From assembly GCA_037447655.1 (NCBI GenBank), contig JBBHKE010000967.1, positions 384,802-448,801 on the forward strand: 64,000 bases of DNA. Reading direction: 5' to 3'. Below the pieces are notes generated by a model. It did no database searches and was not told the DNA's origin. It worked only from the letters and a program-made list of their open reading frames with translations. Source of the stretch: Zygnema cylindricum. Its lineage: Eukaryota > Streptophyta > Zygnematophyceae > Zygnematales > Zygnemataceae. How positions within the stretch are numbered: position 1 is the stretch's first letter; each line of letters begins with the position of its first letter. Positions 1-10,270 of this stretch are shown here, in pieces. The translations under genes and the position numbers were made by a program.

Positions 1-632
1 TCATGGGTACGATTTCCTCTTTTTGTCTCCCAATTTCCCCCGTTTAAGTTTTCTTGTTTTCAAATGGAATGTTACCCAAATGTACGAGGTACCTTGTTAT
101 CGTTTGAGTCTTAAGCCAGTTGCTGCAATGTCGAATAGAGAGTTTTCAAGTTTTTGTCTCTCAGAAAGCTTTCTCTCTAAAGCCTAAATGTATTGCTTTT
201 AAAAAGAGAAAGCCTGTATATAACAAAACAATTCCGTGGTTGCAGTGAGATGTGCCTCTCTACTGTGGGTGAAGGAGATAAAAAATAACATCATGTAGTT
301 ATCATGTAGCTTTGCAAACTAGTTTACATCAGCTTCACTTCCTTTTCCTTTTTTTTTTTTTTTCAAATTGGCTTGCTTAGCTCAAGGTTTCAATCCAATG
401 TAGAAGGGTTAACCAAAACAATACCAGGTTTTCTCAGAATGGCGGGGGAAGGGGCGTGACATAGAAGATTGCTTCTTGGAGAGTTATGCAGAGACAGAGG
501 TCTCAAGTAAAGTTATTATGAAAGATAGATGGTATAGCTTGAGACACTTCTTTCCGGGAAGGGGGCGATGAAGGGCATAATGGTGGGACTGGTAACCCTA
601 ATTTGTATTTGGACAATTTTTTGTGTTTGCAG

Positions 633-673
633 ATGAACTGAAAAAGAGTGGGGCAGGCTTTGAAAACTTTAAG
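633..673 (+). CDS. internal exon of an unrecognised host gene
   Basis: A 41-bp exon candidate between a strong acceptor (T-rich tract then GCAG at 629-632) and a donor (AAG then GTGCAT at 674). Read with one base carried from an upstream exon it gives D-ELKKSGAGFENFK and ends in phase 0, matching the exon at 1097. The peptide resembles the next exon (D-L-K, then F-x-x-F-x-K), which suggests short repeats of an 'xDLKxxGxxFxxFKKxG' type. I do not recognise the family and did not find the upstream exons with confidence. The gene enters from the left edge of the window. Confidence 0.5.
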
Positions 674-869
674 GTGCATTTCCTCTTCCTTTTATTTTTC
701 ACTCCTTTCCTTTGTTTCATTTCTCATGTATTCGGATAGGATTGCTTTGTTTTTTTTGTCAATTTCCTGCCCTTGTATCGGATCTTATGCAATATTGAAA
801 TGCTAAATTTTGTCTTTTAAGACAATTATTTTCAGTGAATAGTGCTCGGATGTTGCTGGACTCAACAAT

Positions 870-1062
870 TTATTATAAGTGTGAGAAAGAGTAAACTCAT
901 TATTAATGTGAGAAAGAGTTAACTCATTATTAGTGTGAGAAAGAGTAGAAAGTAACTCGTTATTGTTTGAGAAAGAAAAAAAAAGTAAATCATTAGTGTT
1001 TGAGGAAGAATAAAAAGTTATTAATCCGTGTGAGAAGGAATAAAAAAAAAGAATAAAAGAAG
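870..1062. repeat. minisatellite in the intron 674-1096
   Basis: About five imperfect units of roughly 30-40 bp built around 'gtgagaaagagta...actcattatta'. They degrade towards A-rich spacers on the right. The array fills much of the intron between the two candidate exons. Confidence 0.75.
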
Positions 1063-1096
1063 TGAAGAGTAACTTTGGTTGTGAATGGGTGTGCAG

Positions 1097-1201
1097 ATGT
1101 ACACTCCCGATGACTTGAAAAATTACGATCTGAAGGACTTTGAAAAGGGCGGTTATTCAAAAGATTTTAAAAAGGGTGCTCGCGCAAAAGAGGAACTGTA
1201 G
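1097..1201 (+). CDS. terminal exon of an unrecognised host gene
   Basis: Acceptor GGTGTGCAG ends at 1096. The exon opens in phase 0 and encodes 34 residues before TAG (1199-1201). The peptide begins MYTPDDLKNYDLKDFEKGG, ends SKDFKKGARAKEEL, and is lysine/aspartate-rich. Its repeated D-L-K and D-F-(E/K)-K-G blocks echo the exon at 633-673, so the pair probably forms the C-terminus of a short-repeat protein. Function is unknown. AAACCCT boxes lie just downstream. An alternative is that the ATG at 1097 starts an independent micro-ORF, but the splice-site context and the similarity of the two exons favour one gene. Confidence 0.5.
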   Translation: MYTPDDLKNYDLKDFEKGGYSKDFKKGARAKEEL

Positions 1202-1252
1202 TAATTTTCTTCGGTAGTATGAAAATGTATCACAACTTTAGTTGTGTAATCG

Positions 1253-1288
1253 AAAACCCTAAAAACCCTTCAAAACCCTAAAAAAAGT
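1253..1288 (+). repeat. telomere-like AAACCCT cluster
   Basis: Three degenerate AAACCCTAAA units in 36 bp, the plant-type telobox motif, just after the stop codon at 1201. This may be a short interstitial telomere remnant or a telobox regulatory motif. The sequence alone cannot decide. Confidence 0.45.
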
Positions 1289-2599
1289 AATTGTGTAGAT
1301 GCTAACCCGTTAGCAATGTAGACTTCTGCCTTTTTTTCTAGTTGTCATAAAATGTAATGTTTTTTTTTTTTTGTCTTTGTACCTTTTCACCAATCTCCGT
1401 CTGTGTGTGACACGTGTCTTTTCATTTTACCTTCCATTTTCGCCCAAAAAAAAAAGTTTTCACGTTACCTTCCATACTTGGCAAAAATATAAGTTTTTAT
1501 TTGACCTTTCGTTTTTCCGAAAAGCTGAAGTTTTCACGTTTATCTTCCATTCTAAGAAAAAAACAAAGTTATGTTGTCAAGTTACTTACCACTTTTGCTT
1601 AAAATTTCGGTAATCGCTTTTCTAAACTGTGATTTTGTCACGAAGGCGAGTCCTATTTTTTTTTTTTTTGTGGTCACGGATTGTGGTTTGTGGACTTGAT
1701 GTTTTCTTTCCACATATTATTTTTTCGATACGGTCTCTCCTCTCCTGAGAACTAGGGAACATGGGAAGTCTAGGATTTGTAAATACCTTTTGAAATGCGC
1801 AAGCATAAAAGAAAATGTTTATAAAGAAAAAATTGTAAACATCGAGTCTAAAACGGTTCCGGAAAAGGCTTATGGAATTGAAGAGGGTGGATGTCAGGGT
1901 TACATTACCCATCACTATTAGGGTTAAGCATTTTTTGTGAACTCAAACGTATTATTTTTGCAGTACGGGTATTTCTGATTTTCGATTTTCTGTTTATAAT
2001 TTTCAAACGTGATGTGACAACCGATTTACGGGACAATTATGTTTTGATTGCCCCAGGAAGTAAAAATTTGAAGGTTGATAACAAAAGTTAGAGATGTTGA
2101 GTGCCTGGAAAAATCTAAGGGTACGGCCCTATGTAACTTGGCAAACTTTATATTATCTGTACACGGTTTTCAAGAGTACCAATGTGTTACTGAAGTTTAT
2201 GACGATTGTATATGTCGACAATGACTGTAACCGCGTCAACGCCTACAATCTGTCTTGATGCACCTTATTTTTTGAAACGTTTTGGCACTTCGCATGTCTT
2301 TGCGTGACATCGTAGACATACAGCCTTTTAGCCATGCCTGAACAAGATGCTTTTGTGTTTGCCTCTCCTGTCCAGTCAACATGAGTGGACAGAATTCTCG
2401 AGGACCCTACAAAATAAAAAACATTTTTTTTTCTAAGTGTGGTGGTTGAAAAATGTCTTTATGAACATTTTCTCCCGCTCCCGACCGGTGCACTTAGAGC
2501 CATTGCGTGATAATGCGAAATAGTGAAGGAAAACGACAGAAAAAAACCTTTACTTAGCCACATGGGGTCGTATCCTAACACTTAGTGTAGTGGGCAGTC
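1289..2599. other. no gene seen
   Basis: AT-rich DNA with short open frames only. None has a start context, codon bias or recognisable motif. 2540-2600 carries 'tagtgtagtg' motifs like those in the MITE interiors that follow. Confidence 0.6.
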
Positions 2600-2795
2600 T
2601 ACACTGTATCGCTATTAGTGTTAATGTCTTTTTTACCACTTAAAAACATTTTTTCTCCGTACACGCGTGTCAGATTGATCTGATGGTTGCGATTGAAAGG
2701 CAAGAGTCTCACCTTCTGATGGGCGATCTCCATCTAAAAATAGGATTAGTGCAAAGTGGCGAAAAACGTATTAACACTAATAGCGATACTCTGTA
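2600..2795. mobile_element. short MITE, TA-type family
   Basis: Inverted ends: TACACTGTATCGCTATTAG on the left, and its partner (CTAATAGCGATACTCTGTA) on the right, in a 196-bp unit. It fits the TACACCGnnAATCG family seen repeatedly to 16.1 kb. Ends are mutated and no protein is encoded. Confidence 0.6.
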
Positions 2796-2806
2796 CTTCA
2801 AGAGTG

Positions 2807-3457
2807 TACACCGTGAATCGCTTATAGTGTAACGAACATTATATCTGCGCCACTAGATTTTGACCCTTAAACTTAATATAAAATACTAAATGTTTCTTTA
2901 CGTTAATACATGAATGGTTAAATTAGCGTACATGACCCTAACTTGGGCGGTTTTTAAATAGTGTAGTGCAGGAAATGTGCCAATCCGTACGAAAACTGCT
3001 CTTTTATCATACAAGCGTACAAAAAAGTGTCAGATGATAATGTCTAATCGGGAAAGTGAGTGGCATTGACACGTGAAAGCACACTCAGGTTTGATTCCTA
3101 GTAATAAAGACGAGGAAAATCACGCGAACCTGTTCTCACATGTTCAAACGTCGACAATGAGAACACGAGGTATAACGGCGACACTTTGGGAATGTGCATC
3201 GAAATTAGTGTTAGATGTATAAATTAGCGTTAATGTTTGTTAGCGTTAGGTCCGTAAACTCAAAATAGAGCCAATAGCACTAATTATTTATCTACACTAA
3301 TAATTGCTTTACAATAGAAGGTTGGTCTTTTACCTTTGATGGTCGGGAACTATTTCTAGTTACAATCATGTTTTGTACTTAGATGGTCTTACCATTGCGT
3401 TTTTGGCAATAATATCCATTCAGTTTCATTTTTACACTATAAGCAATACATGGTGTA
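2807..3457. mobile_element. MITE, TA-type family, about 650 bp
   Basis: Left end TACACCGTGAATCGCTTATAG and right end ACACTATAAGCAATACATGG-TGTA form terminal inverted repeats of about 24 bp with few mismatches. The interior shares 'attttgaccctta', 'tttttaaatagtgtagtg' and 'ccgtac' blocks with 3470-3968, 6571-6810 and 15597-15840. No coding capacity. Confidence 0.65.
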
Positions 3458-3469
3458 CCTTAGGAGTAT

Positions 3470-3968
3470 TATGTAGGAGTGTACTTAGCGTTAATTATGC
3501 TAATTGGGCGCCCCCAAATTTTGACCCTTGAACCTAAAAATAATTAATAACTCTAATTGTTTTTTTACGTTAATATAGGTACTGTTCAATTAGCATCAAC
3601 AACTCTAATTTGAATAGTCTTAAATAGTGTAGTGTACGAAACGTGTCACTCCGTACTAAAACTACTTAGGCGTGCAGAATAACTGTCAGATAAAGGCGTC
3701 GACAATGGAAATTGAGTGCGTCGCCAGGGGGAAACGCACTCAGATTTGATTCCCCGTGATGAAGTCGAGGAAAAAATCACGATTCCCCGTGATGAAGTCG
3801 AGGAAAAAATCACGCGTACCTGTTCTCACATGTTCAAACGTCAGATATGGGAACACAAGTTTTACTGGCTACTCTATGGAAGAATAATATCCAAATTAGC
3901 GTTAGTGAATACATGAGAGTAATTTTTTTTCTGGAGAAGGGCCATGAAACAAATTTAAAGCTAAACAC
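3470..3968. repeat. diverged partial copy of the same MITE, with a local tandem duplication
   Basis: 3490-3660 matches the interior of 2807-3457 (same order of 'ccaaattttgaccctt', 'acgttaata' and 'aaatagtgtagtg' blocks). Within it, a 33-bp block (gattccccgtgatgaag...) is exactly duplicated in tandem at about 3748-3813. Confidence 0.5.
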
Positions 3969-4180
3969 TACACCGTGAATCGCTATTAACGTTATGAAAT
4001 AATTAGGGTTAAAAAATAATAATAATTATTCACCCTACTTGGGAATTTGGGGATTTTCAAGGAAATCATTTACTCTAATTTGTTTTTTTTAATATAATTA
4101 ATAATTCTATTTGAAAATTTGGGTCAGAATTTAGGGGCGACAAATTGGCGTTATATACGCTAATAGCGATTCACAATGTG
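3969..4180. mobile_element. short MITE, TA-type family, right end decayed
   Basis: Left end TACACCGTGAATCGCTATTA. Right end CTAATAGCGATTCACAATGTG is the inverted partner with a decayed terminus. A second right-type end lies at 6518-6546 beyond the Tourist-like element, so the true right boundary could be there instead, with that element nested inside. Confidence 0.45.
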
Positions 4181-5056
4181 CTTTTGTTTTTACACTAAGG
4201 GGGTGTCCCCATGTATTAAAGTATCGACAAATTCAGTCGTTTTCCCCCAAAATTCAGTCTCAAACGAGAAAAACTTTAGCTATACGAAAAAATACTTTTA
4301 CCATCGTAGTGAATGTCAATTCGATACTTTGAATGTACTCCATGTTTGTCGTCTTGTGAACTCATTTTGACGTTTTCCTCTTTTTGACCCCAGGGGAAGA
4401 GAATCCAGCTCATAAGAAAACTTTATCAAAAATCACCTCGCAAGGTGATTTTAGTTAAAGTATCACCCGAACAACGAATGACAAATTATCCATGCACCCG
4501 CCACATTAGTGGGAAAATTTTAGGACGATGGAGAGTACTCGTTGTTTTTCTCCTTGCCCAACACGCGTATGTAAGGAAAAAAAATTGTTGGGATCAAGGA
4601 CCTCCACTTTCATACATGGGTCATTTGCAAACTTGTATGCCGTCGTCTCCTCTTCCCTCTCCCTCTCACACTATTGCTTTTATCTCACACTTTTAGAGTG
4701 AGACACTACAATACTGACATGAAATGAAAGATCTTTGAAAAATAATCTTTTGAATACCTTTATGTGTAAACTTATGGCAAGTCAAGTGAGAAAAGTAGAA
4801 AAACCGAAATCGAGAAACCATGGCGTAAAATTCTTTGATCAATGATGTCGACGTCGTCACAAGTGAGCATAACGTCACAATGTCACAAAACCCCAAACAT
4901 CTACAATGTCACCAAAAATTAACGTCTACAGTGGTCGTTGTTTTTGTAGACGTCACCAATTGTGATAAGTTTCGTAGTCATCTTCAATCGTCACAAGTTG
5001 TAACCACGTCTACGACCGTCACATTCTGAAGTTCCGATTTCATTTTCGCACACTTA

Positions 5057-5882
5057 GGGGGTGTCCCCGTGTATTAAAGTATCGACTTTTCTCTGTCGTT
5101 TTGCCCTAAAATTTAGGGAACTTTGAGAAAAACTTTAGTTGTACGAGAAAATCATATTTACCGAAGTACGGTGAACGTCAATTCGATACTTCGAATGTAC
5201 TGCATGTTTGTCATCTTGTGAACGCATTTTGGCCTTTTCCTCTTTTCAACTCTTGGGCAAGATAATCCAGCCCAATCAAAAAAATTGATCAAAAATCAGC
5301 TCGAGAGGGTGTTTTTAGTTCAAGATCTGCCCAAACAGCAAATGAAAAACGACCCACGCACGCGCCACACGAGAGGGAAAATTTTGGGACAAGGGAGAGT
5401 ACTCGCTATTTTTCTCCCTTCTCGTCACGCGCATGTCCTCTCACACTATCACTTTTATCTCACACTTATTCGAATGAGGCGCAACAACACTGGTATGAAA
5501 TGAAAGATATTTGAAAAATAATTATTTTGACTACCTTTATGTATATTTTTCTGCCAAGTTGAGTGAGAAAGGTCGTAAAAACGAAATGGGGTAGCCATGG
5601 CAGAAAGTTTTTGAATATGTGACGTCGACGTTGTCACAAGTGAGCATGACGTCACAATGTCACAAACCCTAAACATTTGCCATGTCACAAAATTACAAAA
5701 ATTTAGCCGTCTACAATTATCGTTGTTTTTGTTGGCGTCACCAATTTCGTAGTCTTCTTCAACCGTCACAAAGTATTCCGATTTCATTTTCGCACAATTG
5801 GGACGCTCTTCAAAGTAGTCCGGAGAATCTCACTACAGTCCAAAATACTTTATCAAAGTACCGATTACATGGGGACACCCCC
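5057..5882. mobile_element. Tourist/Harbinger-like element N2 inserted in N1
   Basis: 826 bp with ends GGGGGTGTCCCCGTGTA and TACATGGGGACACCCCC, flanked by TTA on both sides (5054-5056 and 5883-5885). The interior is colinear with N1 (4199-5053), with roughly 20-25% differences by eye. It interrupts N1 at the position matching 5790-5800 of its own sequence. No protein encoded. Confidence 0.75.
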
Positions 5883-5900
5883 TTAGGACGCTCTCCAAAG

Positions 5901-6443
5901 TACACCGCGAATCGTTATTAGTGTCAGAGTCACTAATTTGGGTTATTAAAATTTTGTTTTTTTTGTTCAAATAGGATACATGATTTTAATTTTTCTTTGA
6001 CGTTAATTAAGGTACCGTACAAAATAAAGTAAAGCCAAAAAGTACAATAAAATATGAATAGTGTGGTGTACGGTCGATGTGAGACCGTACATAGCTGTAC
6101 CTTTTCAAGTGAAAATTTATAAAAAATAAATTAATCAGACGCGCACGCATAGGAACGTGCGCTCAAAAAAACGGGATTAGTCTGACACGTAAATTATTAT
6201 AGCATGTACGGATATTTTAAATTCGCGACGGCGTACGATTTCTAATATTTTGTACGGATACATATATTAATGTGTATAATCGTACGGCGAATATTCCGTT
6301 TTTGCTGTTCCCAAATTAGCATAAACGCCGAAATTAGAATACACCTTTTTTTTGGAAAATTTCAAATTCTTAATTAGCATCAATTACGGTAAATTTTCTT
6401 CAACACTATTTAAAATTTGATACTAATAACGATTCGCGGTGTA
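5901..6443. mobile_element. MITE, TA-type family, inserted in N1
   Basis: Ends TACACCGCGAATCGTTATTA and TAATAACGATTCGCGGTGTA are perfect inverted repeats over 20 bp. Comparison with N2 gives the empty site: N2 reads 'caaagTAGt' where N1 reads 'caaagTA-MITE-TAGtt', so the target duplication is TA. 543 bp, no ORF. Confidence 0.8.
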
Positions 6444-7034
6444 GTTCGAAGAACCTTCACTAAAGTCCAAAATCTATCTTCAAAGTATCGATTACTTGGG
6501 GACACCCCCTAGTTATTTCTTCACGCTAATGGCGATTCACGGTGTACTTTAGGAGGTACTGTACCTTGGCTAAACCGCGAATCGTAATTAACGTTATGTA
6601 TGATAATTTCGTCGCCCCAAATTTTGACCCTATCACCCTAAATCGAGTACATAATTATGAATTATTCTTTACATTATTTATGGTACTTTTTGAATCAGCG
6701 TTAACAACTCTAATATAGTGCCATTTTAAATAGTGTGGCGTACGGTTGGTGTCTGACCGTGCAAAGGTGTACTTTATTAAACAAAAAATACAAATAATGA
6801 TTTAGTACAAGCCATTGTGCGAAAATTGCGATGGGAAAAACCATTTTAGTACAAAAAAGGTAAAATTGAAATAAAACATTTGGAGACTACAAGAGTCACA
6901 AAAAAGTAATCTATGCCTAAAAACAAAAAAGAAAGACAACAAAACTAACAAGAGCAAAGAACCAAACCAAAACAATAACAGACTAAGACCGCATATAAAA
7001 TGAAAAAACCTAGACTAGATTACCCGTAGGCAAA

Positions 7035-7975
7035 CTAAGGTCCACAACCACGGAGATCATGGATGTGAACCGGGTCCCTTGGCGGAAGGTCTGGAAGACC
7101 TCGCCGATTGTCCGCGAGTGTGCTACGTCGAAAGAGAGCCGCCGCTTGCCCACGTTGAAGTGCAATTGAAACACGTTGACGGTAAAACGCAACTAATAGA
7201 CTCGATGGAGGACTCCTTGGACCCTGAGATTCAAACGTTTTTCGCGCACAGTGTCGAATGAAGTCATCGAAATACTTGTCCATAATCAAATATCTCCACT
7301 GCAAATGGGACAAACTAGTCCGAGGGGTCTCGGTGAGCGTAGTCTCGTTCTTTTGTAGCCGCTGCGTCCCGAGCCGCCACCACAGAATGCGAAGCCGCGC
7401 GAGATGAAATGTGTGTCCCGGTCGGATCCGTGAGGACCACAGCGCCAGGCGTCCTCCTAACACCATGAAGAAAAACCAAATCAACCCGAGGGCTGCGAGA
7501 ACACTTAGATTGGGGCCGAGGTGGAAGTATATTAGAAACCTCGCGTTAGACAGTGTAGCCAGCCTCGGCACCAATGGCAGCAATGACATCTCGCACCAAA
7601 TCATGCGCGGCTGTTCGTTCCCCACCATGCGAGCAACGAAGCAAATGGATCCCCTCAGCATCAATAACTTGGTTACAAACGCACTGAGCCCCTCCCCCAA
7701 AAGCGGAGGGTGAGGCAAACCCCACCGCAAGCGTAGAGCAGAAATAAATTGGTTAGACGATAGACGGAATGTCGAAAAAGTTGGTGTTGCTTGTAGCCAT
7801 GCACCATCCCCAGGCCCAGCACACGAACGTAAACGAGCACGCGGTTGAGTAGAAGGTAGCGCTTCCAAGAGGTTTGCAAAATCAGCGGCGGCTACTTGCT
7901 CAGATATGTTGTTGAAGTTGGAAGTTAATGTCGGCCATAAGAGAAGGAAAAGGTGGAACTTGGTGTCGAGCGTCC
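7035..7975 (-). pseudogene. LINE polyprotein C-terminal region, frameshifted
   Basis: Three frames must be combined, so this is a decayed gene. From upstream to downstream: a segment with GPGDGAWLQATPTF and ALRLRWGLPHP (about 7830-7725); a cysteine/histidine segment with QCVCNQ, GIHLLRCSHGGERTAAHD and EAGY (about 7710-7560); an R-V-D-L-V segment with DPTG, SRAASHSVV and DYAHRDPSD (about 7500-7340); and a tail with FDDFIRHCA, FYRQRVSIALQRGQAA (about 7280-7150) ending at 7035. This order (GPGA-WL, LRLGLP, CxxC...H..C, GGERT-HD, RVDL, SFYRQRVS-ALQ) is what I recall downstream of the RT domain in plant and algal LINE-like elements with a restriction-like endonuclease. It is GC-richer than its surroundings. 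Non-functional. Confidence 0.7.
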
Positions 7976-7986
7976 GGGGGTAGTAG

Positions 7987-9370
7987 TGTTGTTCTTTGGT
8001 CTAAAATAGACCGCAGAAGCAACCCAAACTATCAAACAAAATGTTAAGCAAAGCTAAGCCAATGAACAATCATTTGAAATGCATCCTCCATTTAACATAC
8101 ATGCATACACAGATGCAATCATTCATCCGCACACAGGCGGAGCAATCATCCGTACACAGACGGAGCAAGCATGCATACACAGATGCATGAATAACATTTA
8201 GGGTTACATGAAAATCACAAGAACCCTAAGACAAATGCATAAATAATGCATATCAAACAAACATAAAATTAACACATATATATAATAATAAATGAATGAA
8301 TCACATATAAACAAAAGTATAATCAGATGATAAATGTATCATTTAAATGCATGACCTAATCAGCAACCCTAAAAGTCTACATCTTCGGTCCCTACTTTTT
8401 ATGCTAAGCATTGATAATTTACTAACAAAGCTCATAGCTATATATACACTTGTGAGCTGTCAACTATCCTACGTAAATTACGTAACTGTTATTATGTCCT
8501 ATTTAACCATGATAACCTACTACTAAGAATAAGCTAATCGTAAGCGTGCACCTGAAAGTCAAGCAATCGTAAGCGTACACTTGTCTGCAAATACGACACA
8601 TAAACACACACAAATTAAACTGTCGAAACCCTAATTGATCACGTAAACACAAAAGTTCATAATCAACACTAATTTATAATACACATAAGACAAACCAATG
8701 TTGTCCCAAATATTTACAGGTACACATAATCTCACAAAATCGTATGCTGAGTCAATCAACGTAACTCCTCGAATTTTGTCAAGCAATCCAAAATATACAT
8801 CTTGTGATTTGACGCGATTTCGCGTCCCCACTAGCTGAAAAAATCTCGGCGGTCTTTGTCCGCCGTCCATATCAATTATTCGGCACCCTTGATGTCGTGC
8901 CACGTGGTCCCAAAGTCCACTTAACGAAACAACGTCAAACCATCCAAATCTTTCGTACCGTAATCACGTATTTCGTCATAAATGTCGTCTACCGAAATTA
9001 GAGTACACCTGTCAAATAAGACGAACCATACCGGCGGCGTCCTTTTTTAATGAATGTCGCCTGTCCCATTATGTTTCGTACGGTCGGCGTACATACTCAA
9101 ATATTATGTACATTTTACATCGAATCGCTTCGCGATCCGCGGTTCATTTATCCAACACATTCCATTAATTACGTGCGTTGGTTCGCGTCACTCAATTTGA
9201 TTTCGTACGTCACAAAAATATTCGTACATTTACTCCCCCAATCACCAAATCTATTCGAACCTCCACATTACATCGCGTAAATGCGTACGCACGCGAAGAC
9301 GCGCACGCACGAAACGTCGCGTACGCACGAAACGTCGCGTTCGCACGAAACTAACTTTTCAAAAACAACA
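7987..9370 (-). mobile_element. solo LTR of the element-C copia family
   Basis: Starts TGTTGTTC and ends AAAAACAACA, like the LTRs of element C (30857-32125), and shares long blocks with them in the same order (for example 'aaaatcgtatgctgagtca', 'tttgtccgccgtcc', repeated 'cgcacgaaacgtcgcg'). The target duplication is AGTAG: 7982-7986 on the left. On the right it is AGTA (9371-9374) plus G (9907), because a MITE later inserted at the TA inside it. No internal region remains. Confidence 0.75.
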
Positions 9371-9372
9371 AG

Positions 9373-9906
9373 TACACCGCCAATCGTTATTAGCGTGTAA
9401 GTTTTTTTAGCGTATAAAAATAATTACCGTGGTGTACGCTATTTAAGAATTTGAAAATTTTGGAAAAAATCATACATTCTAATTGTTTGGTTATGGTAAT
9501 TTGGATCTTTGAAAAAAAAAATGTCGGTCGCAAATATGCTTACACTAATATAGGTCTCCGTACAAAATTTGAAAAATCGTACACAAATCGTACATTCACA
9601 CGGTCGAAACGCGGCTGTCGGACGAATATGTGGGAACGGGATTTTTTACGACCTGGATTTTTTCACGCAAATTCTCATGCGTCCGCAGTTACTAAAACTA
9701 ATTTATTGTACTTTTTAAGTTAAAAAGGTACATTTATGTACGGTATGACATTGACCGTACACCACTCTATTTAAGAGACATCGTACTGAAAATAACCCTA
9801 AATAGAATAAAGAAAAAAATAGAATGAACTACACTAATGGAGAATAATAAAAAAAAAAAGCGGGACGGAATTAGCGTACACAACGCTAATAACGATTGGC
9901 GGTGTA
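9373..9906. mobile_element. MITE, TA-type family, inserted in an LTR target duplication
   Basis: Perfect inverted ends of about 24 bp beginning TACACCGCCAATCGTTATTA. It sits within the AGTAG duplication of the solo LTR, giving AG-TA-MITE-TA-G, so TA is duplicated. A 90-aa open frame at 9451-9723 shows no motif and is treated as chance. 534 bp. Confidence 0.8.
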
Positions 9907-10270
9907 GCGCACGAGCGGAAAGGAGACAACTTGCGCCAAAATGGGGACATCATCCACAATGATACGAGAAGTGATGGTAGGCCATTATCATGTAACTGCG
10001 TTTTAGACTTTTAGCAAACCGTGTAGTGAAAACGTCATAATGACGTGAAAATGTACGTTTTGTCAGATTCTGTACGTATACCTAATTTACAGTAAAGATA
10101 TTCGGCGCAGATAATTTTTACGGAAAGAAACCCAATTTAGAGTAATTGATAAATTAGAGTAAAATTTCTTTATGAAAAAATATGTTTACCCAAATTAGAG
10201 TTAATAACTCTAATTTGTTTTTCATTTTTTATTTGTATTATTATCGACTCTAGTTACGATCCGCGGTGTA

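Larger units (their letters stand above)
4199..6509. mobile_element. Tourist/Harbinger-like non-autonomous element N1, interrupted
   Basis: Ends are GGGGGTGTCCCC (4199) and GGGGACACCCCC (6509), flanked by TAA and TAG, close to the 3-bp TWA duplication of PIF/Harbinger elements. It contains a central hairpin (about 4430-4453). A second copy (N2) is inserted at 5057-5882 and a TA-type MITE at 5901-6443. Without these inserts N1 is about 0.9 kb, matching N2. No transposase is visible, so it would need a helper. Confidence 0.7.
6817..9980 (-). mobile_element. 5'-truncated non-LTR retrotransposon (LINE) with nested LTR and MITE
   Basis: The insert is flanked by GCCATT at 6811-6816 and 9981-9986, a candidate 6-bp target duplication. 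It carries the degenerate C-terminal region of a reverse-transcriptase polyprotein on the minus strand, then a 3' untranslated region (7034 down to 6817) without an evident poly(A) tail. Coding sequence upstream of the RT tail resumes at 9907-9970 once the solo LTR and MITE are removed, so the LINE was inserted first. Confidence 0.65.
6571..10270. mobile_element. MITE, TA-type family, split by a LINE insertion
   Basis: The left part (6571-6816, starting TAAACCGCGAATCG) and right part (9981-10270, ending CGATCCGCGGTGTA) together align end to end with the uninterrupted copy at 15597-16101, through shared blocks such as 'aaatagtgtgg', 'gtactttattaa' and 'ttatcatgtaactgcgtttta'. The insert between them is 6817-9980. 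Confidence 0.75.

Noticed and set aside
7440-7500. LVFLHG-like segment as an alpha/beta-hydrolase
   Set aside because: It is the RVDLV segment of the LINE tail in one frame. The surrounding GGERT-HD and FYRQRVS motifs settle the family.
7079-7713. Plus-strand ORFs in the GC-rich patch
   Set aside because: The minus strand carries recognisable LINE C-terminal motifs. The plus-strand frames are shadows.
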